From Pasteurella testudinis DSM 23072 (GTDB taxonomy: Bacteria > Pseudomonadota > Gammaproteobacteria > Enterobacterales > Pasteurellaceae), in contig NZ_FWWV01000002.1 of assembly GCF_900176075.1 (NCBI RefSeq), forward strand, positions 62,001 to 126,000: 64,000 nucleotides of DNA, in the 5' to 3' direction. Within the stretch, counting starts at the first letter, position 1, and every line of letters begins with the position of its first letter. Both the position numbers and the translations under genes were made by a program. Below are positions 1 to 8,897 of the stretch, in pieces. The notes under the pieces are model-generated. The model searched no databases. It was given only the letters and a program-made list of their open reading frames with translations, and was not told the origin of the DNA.

Positions 1-558
<558 letters not shown>

Positions 559-566
559 ATAGGCAA

Positions 567-600
567 AACCGCACTTTGATGCGAATGTCAAAGTGCGGTT
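567..600. terminator. Inverted pair of uptake signals forming a terminator-like hairpin
   Basis: Arms AACCGCACTTTGA (567-579) and TCAAAGTGCGGTT (588-600) pair perfectly over 13 bp with an 8-base loop. It lies between the converging GH1 and PTS IIC genes, so it can end transcription from both sides. No long T run follows. Inverted uptake-signal pairs acting as terminators are well known in Haemophilus. Confidence 0.7.
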
Positions 601-622
601 ACGGTATCAGGTGGGAATAAAA

Positions 623-1981
623 TTATTCTTTATTCTCGACCGGTTTCTTCGCCAGATAATTATACGCCACCAGCAGTACGAAAATACCGGTAATGGTGGC
701 GGTGATCATATTCAACGACAGATATTGCGCCATGTAGCCCAACGCAATGCCGACGCCGCCGAAATCGGTATCGGAGAAGGTGGTGTTGGCAAAACCGAGC
801 GAGCCCAACACCGGTAACAAGAATACCGGCAGGAAGGTGATCAGCACCCCGTGACAGAATGCACCCAGCATGGCGCCGCGACGACCACCGGTCGCATTAC
901 CGAACACACCGGCAGTTGCGCCGCAGAAAAAGTGCGGTACGACCCCCGGCAAAATCAACACCCAGCTTAGTTGTCCTAAAATAAACAAGCCGACGATGCC
1001 GCCCAAGAAGCTGAACAGGAAGCCGATTAACACCGCGTTCGGCGCATACGGAAAGACAATCGGGCAGTCCAGTGCCGGACGGGCGTTCGGTACCAATTTT
1101 TCCGAAATTCCGGTAAATGCCGGTACGATTTCCGCCAGAATCAAGCGTACGCCTGCCAAGATGATATACACACCGGCGGCGAAGGTGATGCCTTGAATAA
1201 TCGCATATACCAGATAGTTTTGTCCGCCGCTCAGGTTTTGTTCGATATAATCGCTACCGGAAGAGAGCGCCAAAATCAGATAGATCACCATCATGGTCAG
1301 GGAAATCGAAATTGAGCTGTCGCGCAAGAAACTGAGGTTTTTCGGCAGATTGATCTCTTCGGTCGATTTCGAACCCTTGCCCGCCACTTCGCCAATCGCA
1401 CCGGACAGCACATAACCGATAGTGCCGAAATGACCGAAACCGACTTCATCACTGCCAGTGATCCGTTTCATATAACGGTGCGCAATCGCCGGAAAGAACG
1501 CCATAATCAAACCCAGCGTCAACGAACCGACAAACACCAGTTGCACACCTTCAAAACCGGCAACGGTTAAAATCACCCCGATCATACACGCCATATAGAA
1601 AGTGTGGTGTCCGGTCAAGAAAATAAATTTCAGACGGGTAAAGCGCGCCACCACGATATTCGCCACCATACCGAACGCCATGATCAGTGCGGTTGCCGTA
1701 CCGTATTTTTCCAATGCCATCGACACAATCGCTTCGTTATTCGGAATAATGCCCTGCACGTTAAAGGCAAACTCAAACATATTACCGAGCGGATTCAATG
1801 AACCGACCAACACGCCGGCACCGCCGCCCAGTACAATAAAGCCCAAAATGGTTTTAATCGTGCCTTTGATCACATCGGGAAACGATTTTTTCTGTAACAA
1901 TAAACCGACCAGTGCGATCACCCCCACCAAAATGGACGGCACTTTCAGAATATCAAGGATAAAAAACAGGATAGATTCCAT
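623..1981 (-). CDS. ulaA: PTS EIIC permease, ascorbate (UlaA/SgaT) family
   Basis: A 452-residue, very hydrophobic inner-membrane protein, close to the usual 460 or so for UlaA. It shows family stretches such as KGTIKTILGF near residue 40, FIFLTGHHTF near 120 and AGVRLILAEIVPAFTGIS in the second half. It moves the sugar across the membrane while IIB phosphorylates it. It is the last gene of a leftward IIA-IIB-IIC operon (gap to IIB 24 bases). The ascorbate-catabolic genes (ulaD, E, F, G) are not nearby and the likely regulator is LacI-type rather than the DeoR-type UlaR. The substrate may therefore be a different sugar or sugar acid; the symbol states family only. Confidence 0.88.
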   Translation of the reverse strand: MESILFFILDILKVPSILVGVIALVGLLLQKKSFPDVIKGTIKTILGFIVLGGGAGVLVGSLNPLGNMFEFAFNVQGIIPNNEAIVSMALEKYGTATALIMAFGMVANIVVARFTRLKFIFLTGHHTFYMACMIGVILTVAGFEGVQLVFVGSLTLGLIMAFFPAIAHRYMKRITGSDEVGFGHFGTIGYVLSGAIGEVAGKGSKSTEEINLPKNLSFLRDSSISISLTMMVIYLILALSSGSDYIEQNLSGGQNYLVYAIIQGITFAAGVYIILAGVRLILAEIVPAFTGISEKLVPNARPALDCPIVFPYAPNAVLIGFLFSFLGGIVGLFILGQLSWVLILPGVVPHFFCGATAGVFGNATGGRRGAMLGAFCHGVLITFLPVFLLPVLGSLGFANTTFSDTDFGGVGIALGYMAQYLSLNMITATITGIFVLLVAYNYLAKKPVENKE

Positions 1982-2005
1982 AATATGGCTCCCTAGTCAG
2001 CAAGA

Positions 2006-2275
2006 TTAGCGGTTAAAATACTCGCCCAATTTTTGTTCAAATTCGGCGGCACTGACAATATTGGTGACCACCACGATTTTATCCGGCGAAACGCTGCTGC
2101 TTTCGGCGATATCGCGCGCCATCACGAAAACATCGGCTTCATCCGGCGTGACCGACGCCAAATCGGTATGCCCGACTTCCGCTTCAATCCCCAATTTTAC
2201 CAACGCTTTTTTGATGTTCATTTCCATCATAAAACTGCTGCCCAATCCGTGTCCGCAGACTGCCATAATTTTCAT
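2006..2275 (-). CDS. ulaB: PTS EIIB component, ascorbate family
   Basis: An 89-residue cytosolic phosphocarrier. The phospho-accepting Cys is residue 7 in AVCGHGLGSS, the phosphate-loop motif of the lactate/ascorbate IIB fold. It takes phosphate from the IIA protein encoded upstream and passes it to the sugar carried by the IIC encoded downstream. Length matches the family (about 90-100). It lies inside the three-gene PTS operon with short gaps, so expression should follow the operator region at 2801-2852. Confidence 0.87.
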   Translation of the reverse strand: MKIMAVCGHGLGSSFMMEMNIKKALVKLGIEAEVGHTDLASVTPDEADVFVMARDIAESSSVSPDKIVVVTNIVSAAEFEQKLGEYFNR

Positions 2276-2316
2276 ACTGTTGCTCCTTTCGTTTTAATAC
2301 CGGTTGTTAAATAAAG

Positions 2317-2757
2317 TTAATAACGATGTACCACTGCGGCGATATGCTCGATATCCGCCGCTCCGATCATTTCCTCGACCGCACTTTCATCAGCCAACAA
2401 TTCGGCGACCGCCGCCAACATATCCAAATGGGAGGAATTGTCCTTCGCCGCCAATAAAATCAACAGCTTAACCGGATCATTTTCCGATCCGAAATCAATT
2501 CCTTGTTTGATCACCAACAGCGAGAGCGCTTGATCCAACGCCCCGTCTTCCGGTCGGGCGTGCGGCATGGCAATCTGCGGCGCAATCACAAAATAAGGTC
2601 CGATTTCCTCATACAACTGAAAAATACGATCCAGATAACGCGGCTCGATCAACTGCTCGCCCAACAACGGTTGTGCGCACTGTTTGACCGCTTGTTGCCA
2701 GTCGGAAACCGACTCGACCAATTGGATATGCGCAAGGGGAAGATAAGATTTCAGCAT
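2317..2757 (-). CDS. ulaC: PTS EIIA component (mannitol/fructose/ascorbate type)
   Basis: 146 residues from the ATG at 2757, chosen because GGAGAA lies eight bases upstream; an upstream extension to 2817 would run into the operator region and lacks such a site. The active-site His is in IAMPHARPEDGA, the signature of the PTS EIIA type 2 domain. The rest (LLILLAAKDNSSHLDMLAAVAELL) also fits that domain. It accepts phosphate from HPr and hands it to the IIB protein. It is the first gene of the leftward PTS operon, divergent from the LacI-type regulator gene. Confidence 0.87.
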   Translation of the reverse strand: MLKSYLPLAHIQLVESVSDWQQAVKQCAQPLLGEQLIEPRYLDRIFQLYEEIGPYFVIAPQIAMPHARPEDGALDQALSLLVIKQGIDFGSENDPVKLLILLAAKDNSSHLDMLAAVAELLADESAVEEMIGAADIEHIAAVVHRY

Positions 2758-2800
2758 AGTGAGTTCTCCAGATGATGACAATGTACAAAGTGTAAACATC

Positions 2801-2852
2801 AATGTTAGCGCTATCAATCAAATAAATCCGATTTTGTGATAGCGCTAACATT
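2801..2852. promoter_or_regulatory. Two inverted LacI-type operators between PTS operon and regulator
   Basis: TGTTAGCGCTATCA (2803-2816) and TGATAGCGCTAACA (2837-2850) are exact inverse copies, each a near-perfect palindrome around GCGC, with centres 34 bp apart. The arms extend to 16 bp when flanking A/T bases are counted. Such palindromes are bound by dimers of GntR-like LacI-family proteins. Their place between divergent genes suggests control of both the PTS genes and the regulator itself. A TATACT box (2889-2894) for the regulator lies to the right. Confidence 0.75.
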
Positions 2853-2921
2853 TTTCAGCTAAAAATCTTTTTTCAACGATTTGTTTGTTATACTTTAAAT
2901 AAAAACCCATAAGGTCAATTC

Positions 2922-3947
2922 ATGTCTTCCAACACACCTTCAACACGAACCCGACGCACCACCGGCAGAGTCACGCTGGCAGATGTCGCCAAACAGGTCG
3001 GCGTGGGGCCAATGACGGTGTCGCGCGCCCTGCGCACCCCCGAACGGGTTTCGGAAAGCCTGCGCCAAAAAATCGAAAGTGCGGTCAAACAATTGGGCTA
3101 TGTACCCAACTCTGCCGCGCGCGCGCTGGCGTCGCTTTCGTCACGCAACGTGGTTGTAGTCACTTCTTCGCTCACCTCAAGCGAAAACTGCCTGATTTTA
3201 TCCGCTCTGCAACAAAGTTTAAAAATGCAGAATCTTCAATTGGTTATCTTAATTGCCAACGGCACGAGCTGGTTCAAGGAATTAATCAATAATGCGCCGG
3301 CGGCGATTATTTTATTGAATTTGCGTTGTCCGCCCGAAGAGCGCAAATGGATTGAGAACAGTACCATTCCGACGATCGAAATCGGCATTATTCAACATCA
3401 ACCGTTAGGCATCAACATCGGCATCGACAGCAGAACCGCTATGCAAACCCTGATCCCGTATTTGTTGAAAAAAGGCTATCGTACCATCGGGCTGCTCTCC
3501 GCTATGCAAGACATCGCCGCTTTTCAGCAATATCTGGAGAGCTGGCAAAGTGCATTGTTAAGCCGCCATATCAGCCCGCATTTGGTGCTGCACCGCCCGA
3601 GCGAAGTCAATTTTTCGACCGGCGCCGCCTTATTGAATGACGCCTTGTTGGAGTGGGGACAAATCGACGCCTGCGTATTTCTCTCCGACGAACTGGCATG
3701 TGGTGCGCTATGCGAACTTGCCCGCAAACATATCGCCGTGCCGCACGACATCGCCATTGTCGGCATGGGCGGCTTGGACATCGGCAACGTCATTCACCCG
3801 CGCCTGACCACCCTGCAAATTCCCTACGAAAAAATGGGCGAACTCGCCGGTAAAAAACTGCAAGCCCTGCTACAGCAAGAAGACACCGCACTTTCCCCCG
3901 AAGTGATCAGCGTACCGATTAAATTGTTGGAGAGGAGCAGTGCTTGA
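2922..3947 (+). CDS. LacI-family transcriptional regulator (GntR-like subfamily)
   Basis: 341 residues. An N-terminal helix-turn-helix and hinge are clear: VTLADVAKQVGVGPMTVSRA (about 18-37) followed by VSESLRQKIESAVKQLGYVPN and ARALAS. The rest is the periplasmic-binding-protein-like effector domain, ending in the usual IGNVIHPRLTTLQIPYEKMG region. The ATG at 2922 follows AAGG at 2911-2914. It is divergent from the PTS operon, with paired palindromic operators between them, so it most likely represses that operon until a sugar or sugar phosphate binds. Effector unknown. A USS core lies in the coding region near 3080. Confidence 0.9.
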   Translation: MSSNTPSTRTRRTTGRVTLADVAKQVGVGPMTVSRALRTPERVSESLRQKIESAVKQLGYVPNSAARALASLSSRNVVVVTSSLTSSENCLILSALQQSLKMQNLQLVILIANGTSWFKELINNAPAAIILLNLRCPPEERKWIENSTIPTIEIGIIQHQPLGINIGIDSRTAMQTLIPYLLKKGYRTIGLLSAMQDIAAFQQYLESWQSALLSRHISPHLVLHRPSEVNFSTGAALLNDALLEWGQIDACVFLSDELACGALCELARKHIAVPHDIAIVGMGGLDIGNVIHPRLTTLQIPYEKMGELAGKKLQALLQQEDTALSPEVISVPIKLLERSSA

Positions 3948-3991
3948 TGATTTTTTAGCATTAGAGCGACTTCTCTTTCACCATCAAAAAT

Positions 3992-4007
3992 ATTGATCTA
4001 TATCACA
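3992..4007. promoter_or_regulatory. Possible CRP site upstream of the TRAP operon
   Basis: ATTGA-TCTATA-TCACA fits the CRP pattern TGTGA-N6-TCACA with a perfect right half and a 3/5 left half. It lies about 150 bases upstream of the TRAP binding-protein gene and about 60 upstream of the LacI-type operator at 4061. Catabolite activation of a sugar-acid transporter would make sense, but the left half-site is weak. Confidence 0.45.
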
Positions 4008-4060
4008 AATTTATCACTGAAATGCTACTCAGATCACAAATCTGTCTATTTCTTAATTAA

Positions 4061-4074
4061 TGGAACCAGTTCCA
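4061..4074. promoter_or_regulatory. LacI/PtxS-type operator before the TRAP operon
   Basis: TGGAACCAGTTCCA is a 6-2-6 palindrome (TGGAAC..GTTCCA), the layout of LacI-family operators. It is close to the PtxS consensus known from pseudomonads (TGAAACCGGTTTCA). A related half-conserved site stands before kguE at 8067-8080, which links both to the regulator encoded at 7017-8030. Confidence 0.7.
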
Positions 4075-4151
4075 TGATAATTTTTTACCAGCTAAAATCC
4101 TTTTTAGTGAATGCCAAGATGAGCAGAAATCATAAGTTAACGGAGTTATTT

Positions 4152-5153
4152 ATGAAAAAAGTATTAATGTTGTTAATGTCAATCGCCATTATCGGGTGTG
4201 GAGAAGCAGAGAACGCAAACAATAATGGCGATAAACCGATAAAATTGGTTGCCGCACATAACCAAACCAATATGACCAGTCCATACCAAACCGGCATGCT
4301 AAAACTGAAAGAGACCGCCGAGCAATCCGGAAAATTTGATATCGAAGTCCATGCCGGAACCATCGGTACGAACGAAAACGAGCTAGTTGAAAAATTAGTC
4401 TTGGGCGGTGCAGATATCGTGTTGGTTTCGCCTGGATTTATGACTTCCGCCGGTATCGATGAAGTGGATCTATTTTCTTTACTCTACCTGTTCAATAACT
4501 ATAACCACTGGGAGAAGGTGGTTGACAGTGATATCGGCAAGAAAATCGCCGATATCATTTATCAAAAATCAGGGAATAAATACTATGTCGTCGCCTACTG
4601 GACTGCCGGTGTGCGCCATTGGTACGGTAAAAAACCGATTAATACGCCTGATGATGCCAAAGGATTAAAAATCAGAACGCAAACCGCCGGTGTGGTGTCC
4701 GATTTTTGGACCTCAATCGGGGCGATTCCTACTTCCGTAGCCTGGGCGGAGCTATATCAAGCCTTAGCCAGCAATGTGGTGGACGGTTCTGAAAATGCTT
4801 ATCCATATCTTGTACCGATGGAGCACCACAAAACCGCTAACGGAAAATATATTTCCGAAACCGCCCATGATTACACCACCCGTCTTTTGTTAATGAAAGC
4901 GAATGTTTGGGACAACATGAGTGAAAAGCAAAAAACAATATTAGAAACCGCAATCAAAGAAGCGACACAGGCTGAGCGCAATGCTATTTACCGTGAAGAA
5001 AATCAGTATAAAGACAAAGCGATTGCAGACGGCGCCGTGATTAATAGCGTGGATACGCAACCGTTCAGTGCCGCCGCACAAACCATTCAAAATCAATGGG
5101 CAGAAAAACACGGCATGGCTGACACACTACAACAAATCAGAAACACAAAATAA
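4152..5153 (+). CDS. TRAP transporter solute-binding protein (DctP type), predicted lipoprotein
   Basis: 333 residues from the ATG at 4152, selected because GGAG (4142-4145) precedes it and because a signal peptide then begins at residue 1. The peptide ends in a lipobox (IIGC, Cys16), so the protein is probably membrane-anchored in the periplasm rather than free, which is less common for TRAP binding proteins. The DctP family stretch KGLKIRTQTA carries the Arg that holds the substrate carboxylate, followed by TSVAWAELYQALASNVVDG. It delivers an acidic substrate to the membrane subunits encoded just downstream. The neighbouring kgu genes suggest 2-ketogluconate or a related sugar acid; this is inference. 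Confidence 0.9.
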   Translation: MKKVLMLLMSIAIIGCGEAENANNNGDKPIKLVAAHNQTNMTSPYQTGMLKLKETAEQSGKFDIEVHAGTIGTNENELVEKLVLGGADIVLVSPGFMTSAGIDEVDLFSLLYLFNNYNHWEKVVDSDIGKKIADIIYQKSGNKYYVVAYWTAGVRHWYGKKPINTPDDAKGLKIRTQTAGVVSDFWTSIGAIPTSVAWAELYQALASNVVDGSENAYPYLVPMEHHKTANGKYISETAHDYTTRLLLMKANVWDNMSEKQKTILETAIKEATQAERNAIYREENQYKDKAIADGAVINSVDTQPFSAAAQTIQNQWAEKHGMADTLQQIRNTK

Positions 5154-5211
5154 ATTCAATTGCTTACGTTATTAGAATTTAGTTTGTTATGACCTTGGAT
5201 CAGGGGGATAT

Positions 5212-5730
5212 ATGCAAAAACTGACTGATTATTTGGAAAAAATACAACTGTGGCTCGGTACGCTGCTTTTGGTGATTTTTGTCATCACTACCCTGCTTCA
5301 GGTCGGCACTCGTTATTTAGGCATTAGCGCCACATGGACCGAAGAAATCTCGGTTAACGCGTTTATCTGGTCTATGTTGCTGGGTGCGGCGGTGATGGCC
5401 AAACGCAAACAACATTTCAGCTTCACACTGTTGAACGGCCAGTTTTCACCGCAGAAAAAACCGATTCTGCTTATTGTACAAGATGTCATTATCATCGTTT
5501 TCTGTGCTTTTTGCTTTGTCTACAGTGCAGAAATCACCAGCACTTTCTGGAACTCGCGTTGGATTAGCATTCCGAGTTTAAAACAGGGCTATGTCTGGCT
5601 GATTCTGCCGATTACCTTTATCAGTATCGTGATCTATTTGGTTGAAGATGTGATTAAACAGATCACCGCACTTAAAAATGGTACGCCGCTATCTGATGAT
5701 ACCGATGACACATTAGGAGAAAAATCATGA
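5212..5730 (+). CDS. TRAP transporter small membrane subunit (DctQ type)
   Basis: 172 residues with four predicted membrane helices, the DctQ architecture. The stretch TWTEEISVNAFIWSMLLGAAVMAKRKQHFSF is the family hallmark around helix 2. An AGGGGGAT-type ribosome site precedes the ATG. Its stop overlaps the start of the large subunit gene (ATGA at 5727-5730), showing tight translational coupling. It forms the membrane complex with the DctM protein. Confidence 0.92.
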   Translation: MQKLTDYLEKIQLWLGTLLLVIFVITTLLQVGTRYLGISATWTEEISVNAFIWSMLLGAAVMAKRKQHFSFTLLNGQFSPQKKPILLIVQDVIIIVFCAFCFVYSAEITSTFWNSRWISIPSLKQGYVWLILPITFISIVIYLVEDVIKQITALKNGTPLSDDTDDTLGEKS

Positions 5731-6998
5731 CACTATTATTGGTAACAATCCTGTTTATCGTGCTGATTCTTATCGGTATTCCGATTGCATTTTCCATTGC
5801 CATCGCCGCGTTAATCGGTATCGCGACAATCAGCGGCGTGCCCAATACCATGATTCCGATGAAAATGTTTTACGGTTTGAACTCTTATGTGTTGTTGGCT
5901 GTACCGCTCTTTGTATTAACCGCCACCATTATGAACCAAGGCAATATTTCAAGAAAGCTGATTGATTTTTCCTTAGGAATCGTCGGGCGTTGCCCAGGCG
6001 GCTTAGGACATGCCAATGTGATGGTTTCCATGTTGTTTGCCGGTGTGAGCGGTTCTTCACAAGCCGATACCGCCGGAGTGGGGAAAATTTTAATTCCGAA
6101 TATGCTTGAAAAAGGCTACAGCCGTGAAATGGCGGTGGGAGTGACCGCCGCCTCTTCTACCATCGGCAGCATTATTCCGCCGAGTATCACGATGGTGATC
6201 TACGGCGGATTAACCAACACCTCCGTCGGCAAACTATTTATCGGCGGCATTTTACCCGGTATTGCCATTGGTCTCGGCATGATGTTTTTTATCTATTATG
6301 TTGCGGTTCGTAGTGCACTGCCGAGCGAAGCAAAAATGCCGTGGAACGTTTTTCTGCAACTCTTTAAAAACTCGATTCCGGCATTGATCACGCCGCTGAT
6401 TATTATCGGCGGTATCGTTTTCGGCGTGTTCACACCGACCGAAGCTGCGGCATTTTCTGCCTTATATGCTTACTTTGTCAGTGCTTATTTCTATAAAACG
6501 ATTACCTTCCGAGATTTGCCGAAAATTTTAATCGAAACCTTAAAATTAAGTTGCTTATCTTTATTCGCCTTGGCCGCAGCTTCTGCTTTAGGTGAGTTTT
6601 TAGGTTATTTCAGAATCAATACCTTAGTTGCCGGTTTCTTCAATGATATCGGTGGCAGCCAATATGTATTCCTATTACTGATTATTTTATTCTTCCTGTT
6701 TATCGGTACTTTTATGGACGCTATCCCTGCAATGGTCTTATTCGTACCGGTAATTTATCCGGTGGCGCAAGCGATAGGCGTTGATCCGATACAGCTAGGT
6801 ATCGTTATCATTATTACCCTGTCAGTAGGATTGGTCACGCCGCCTTACGGATTGTGTTTATTAATTGCCAGTGTGATTGGTAATCTGCCCATTGACAAAT
6901 CCTTTAAAGCAGTGATGCCGTATATTGCAATTATTTTAATTGTATTGGCTATTGTTATTTTCATGCCGGTCATTTTATTGAATAATGTCTTTTTATAA
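5727..6998 (+). CDS. TRAP transporter large membrane subunit (DctM type)
   Basis: 423 residues, the normal size for DctM, with about twelve hydrophobic segments. Family motifs include FAGVSGSSQADTAGVGKILIP near residue 110, SSTIGSIIPPSITMVIYG near 145 and VGLVTPPYGLCLLIAS near 375. It is the Na+-coupled ion-transporter-fold subunit that moves the substrate released by the binding protein. It overlaps dctQ by four bases and is followed after 18 bases by the regulator gene, so transporter and regulator probably form one transcript. Confidence 0.93.
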   Translation: MTLLLVTILFIVLILIGIPIAFSIAIAALIGIATISGVPNTMIPMKMFYGLNSYVLLAVPLFVLTATIMNQGNISRKLIDFSLGIVGRCPGGLGHANVMVSMLFAGVSGSSQADTAGVGKILIPNMLEKGYSREMAVGVTAASSTIGSIIPPSITMVIYGGLTNTSVGKLFIGGILPGIAIGLGMMFFIYYVAVRSALPSEAKMPWNVFLQLFKNSIPALITPLIIIGGIVFGVFTPTEAAAFSALYAYFVSAYFYKTITFRDLPKILIETLKLSCLSLFALAAASALGEFLGYFRINTLVAGFFNDIGGSQYVFLLLIILFFLFIGTFMDAIPAMVLFVPVIYPVAQAIGVDPIQLGIVIIITLSVGLVTPPYGLCLLIASVIGNLPIDKSFKAVMPYIAIILIVLAIVIFMPVILLNNVFL

Positions 6999-7016
6999 TC
7001 ATTAGGCCTGCATAAT

Positions 7017-8030
7017 ATGAAAACAGCTTCGAGAAATAAAAAAGCCACGATTAGCGATGTGGCAGCTTTGGCAAAAGTGGGGAAAACCAGCGTATCGCGT
7101 TATCTGAACGGCGAATTTAATGTGCTGTCGGATAATATGCAAAAGAAAATTGCAGGTGCCATCGAAACGCTGAAATACCAGCCCAGCCAAATCGCTCGAA
7201 GTATGAAACGCGGACGCACCCGACTGATTGCCTTGATCTTTGCCGATATCAATAATCCCTATTCCATTGATGTCATGCAGGGGATCGAGGCCGCCAGCCG
7301 CGAATACGGCTATACCTTGCTGGTTTTTAACACCAATAATCAGCTTGAACAAGAAAAACAGATTTTACAGTTGATGTTCAGCTATCAGGTTGAAGGTGTC
7401 ATTATCCATGCGCTACGCACTCATGACGATAATTTTAAACAATTTTCTCTCCCGATTGTCTCTATCGACCGGCAAATTCATGCGCTGAATTGCGATGTCG
7501 TAGGGCTGGATAACGAACAAGCCTCGACATTAGTGACGGAACATCTCATTGGTAGCGGTTTTGAAGCGATTTTGTTTATCACAGAAACGATCAACGATAT
7601 TCAACCGCGCCAAAAACGCACCGACACTTTCAAACAAATAATTGTAGCGAACCAACACTGTAGCGGTGAAATTGCCGAATTAGTCAGCAGCAAAGATCAA
7701 CAAAAAATGGATAGCGTCATTACCGAATTCTGCGCCAAAAACCGCGGCATGCGCAAAGCGATTATCTCGGTTAACGGCGCCGTTACGCTGGATATATCGC
7801 TTTCTCTAAAACGCTTGAAATTGGAATGGGGCAAAGATATCGGATTAATCGGTTTTGACGATCCGATTTGGGCGGCGCTGGTCGGTGGCGGAATCACGAC
7901 CCTGAAGCAACCGACGTTCCAAATAGGCTTTAACGCTTTCGAATTGCTATATCAACGCATGAACAGCGATACTTCAGATTTTCAAAATGTGTTCTATCCG
8001 GGGGAATTAATCATCAGAGAATCGGCTTAA
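7017..8030 (+). CDS. LacI-family regulator of the sugar-acid cluster (PtxS-like)
   Basis: 337 residues. Helix-turn-helix ATISDVAALAKVGKTSVSRY (10-29) and hinge YQPSQIARSMKRGRT are clear, followed by the sugar-binding core from LIALIFADINNPY onward, with GIGFDD-like IGLIGFDDPIW near residue 280. Gene position (after a transporter, before kguE-kguK-kguD) matches that of PtxS, the 2-ketogluconate-responsive repressor of pseudomonads. Operator-like palindromes at 4061 and 8067 flank its operon. The effector is inferred from context only; it could also be a KdgR-like protein responding to another keto-acid. Confidence 0.87.
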   Translation: MKTASRNKKATISDVAALAKVGKTSVSRYLNGEFNVLSDNMQKKIAGAIETLKYQPSQIARSMKRGRTRLIALIFADINNPYSIDVMQGIEAASREYGYTLLVFNTNNQLEQEKQILQLMFSYQVEGVIIHALRTHDDNFKQFSLPIVSIDRQIHALNCDVVGLDNEQASTLVTEHLIGSGFEAILFITETINDIQPRQKRTDTFKQIIVANQHCSGEIAELVSSKDQQKMDSVITEFCAKNRGMRKAIISVNGAVTLDISLSLKRLKLEWGKDIGLIGFDDPIWAALVGGGITTLKQPTFQIGFNAFELLYQRMNSDTSDFQNVFYPGELIIRESA

Positions 8031-8066
8031 GCCAAAAGGGAGTCACCGTCGCTTTTTAACAAAAAA

Positions 8067-8080
8067 TGGTATCGGTTCCA
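8067..8080. promoter_or_regulatory. Second LacI/PtxS-type operator before kguE
   Basis: TGGTATCGGTTCCA has a perfect right half (GTTCCA) with a CG centre and a degenerate left half, compared with TGGAACCAGTTCCA at 4061. It lies 46 bases upstream of the kguE start, in the only sizeable gap (95 bases) of the cluster, so kguEKD probably has its own promoter here. Confidence 0.6.
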
Positions 8081-8125
8081 AAAGGCTAAATTAGAGAGAA
8101 AAATAAAAATGAAGGAATGCATGTT

Positions 8126-8893
8126 ATGCCTAGAAAAATAATTATCGTCACTTCCGCTTATGGATCCGACTACATTAAGAACATCGGCGGACAGGGAGAA
8201 ATTCTCACCGTCATCAAAGCCTCAGGCGCAGATGGGGTTGAAATTCGTCGGGAATTATTTTCAGATGACGCATTATCACAACTCCCCCGACTGGCGAACA
8301 AGATCAAACAAGCCCAATTAGCCTGCTTCTATTCGGTTCCTTTCCCATTGTGGATATCGCCGGAAAAAATCAATCCGCAGCTGCGACAATATTTCGCTGA
8401 AGCGAGGCAACTTAATGCCGAACTTCTCAAATTCTCACTTGGTGATTTTCAGCCTGATACGCCAGCGGCATTAGCCTATACGTTAAAGCAAATTATGGAT
8501 ATGTATCCTGAAATTCAGTGTGTCATCGAAAATGATCAAGCAAAAAAGAGCGGTAACTTGAATAGCATGTCGGCGTTTACCCAATGGCTGGCACAACACC
8601 ATGTGCCGTTGCGACTGGCTTTTGACTGTGGTAATTGGGCATGGGTGGAACAGGATCCGCAACTTGCAGCCCAACAGCTGGCAGCTTATGTCGGCTATAT
8701 CCATATTAAATCAACCGCACTGGATACCACCGGAAAACGAATAACCGTTCCGCCCAAAAACCAAGAGGATCGCTATTTACAAATCGCGCAACGATATTTA
8801 CCGCAAAATGTCGCACGCGGAATTGAGTTTCCGTTAGCCGGCAGAGATTTAGTCGCCGTATCGCGATACTTTGTCGAACTGTTAAGAGGATAA
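8126..8893 (+). CDS. kguE: KguE-like sugar isomerase/epimerase (TIM barrel)
   Basis: 255 residues from the ATG at 8126, which sits nine bases after GAAGGA (8111-8116); an in-frame ATG at 8117 directly abuts that site and is less likely. The protein has the xylose-isomerase-like TIM-barrel pattern: SGADGVEIRRELF near 30, LKFSLGDFQ near 100, IENDQ near 135, RLAFDCGNWAW near 165 and YIHIKS near 190, with acidic and His residues that bind a metal ion in this superfamily. In Pseudomonas the kguE gene heads the 2-ketogluconate operon, and its exact reaction is not settled. It is followed by kguK after four bases. Confidence 0.8.
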   Translation: MPRKIIIVTSAYGSDYIKNIGGQGEILTVIKASGADGVEIRRELFSDDALSQLPRLANKIKQAQLACFYSVPFPLWISPEKINPQLRQYFAEARQLNAELLKFSLGDFQPDTPAALAYTLKQIMDMYPEIQCVIENDQAKKSGNLNSMSAFTQWLAQHHVPLRLAFDCGNWAWVEQDPQLAAQQLAAYVGYIHIKSTALDTTGKRITVPPKNQEDRYLQIAQRYLPQNVARGIEFPLAGRDLVAVSRYFVELLRG

Positions 8894-8897
8894 GCCT

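Noticed and set aside
3993..4151. 53-residue N-terminal extension of the TRAP binding protein
   Set aside because: It would cover the operator at 4061, has no ribosome site and would bury the signal peptide.
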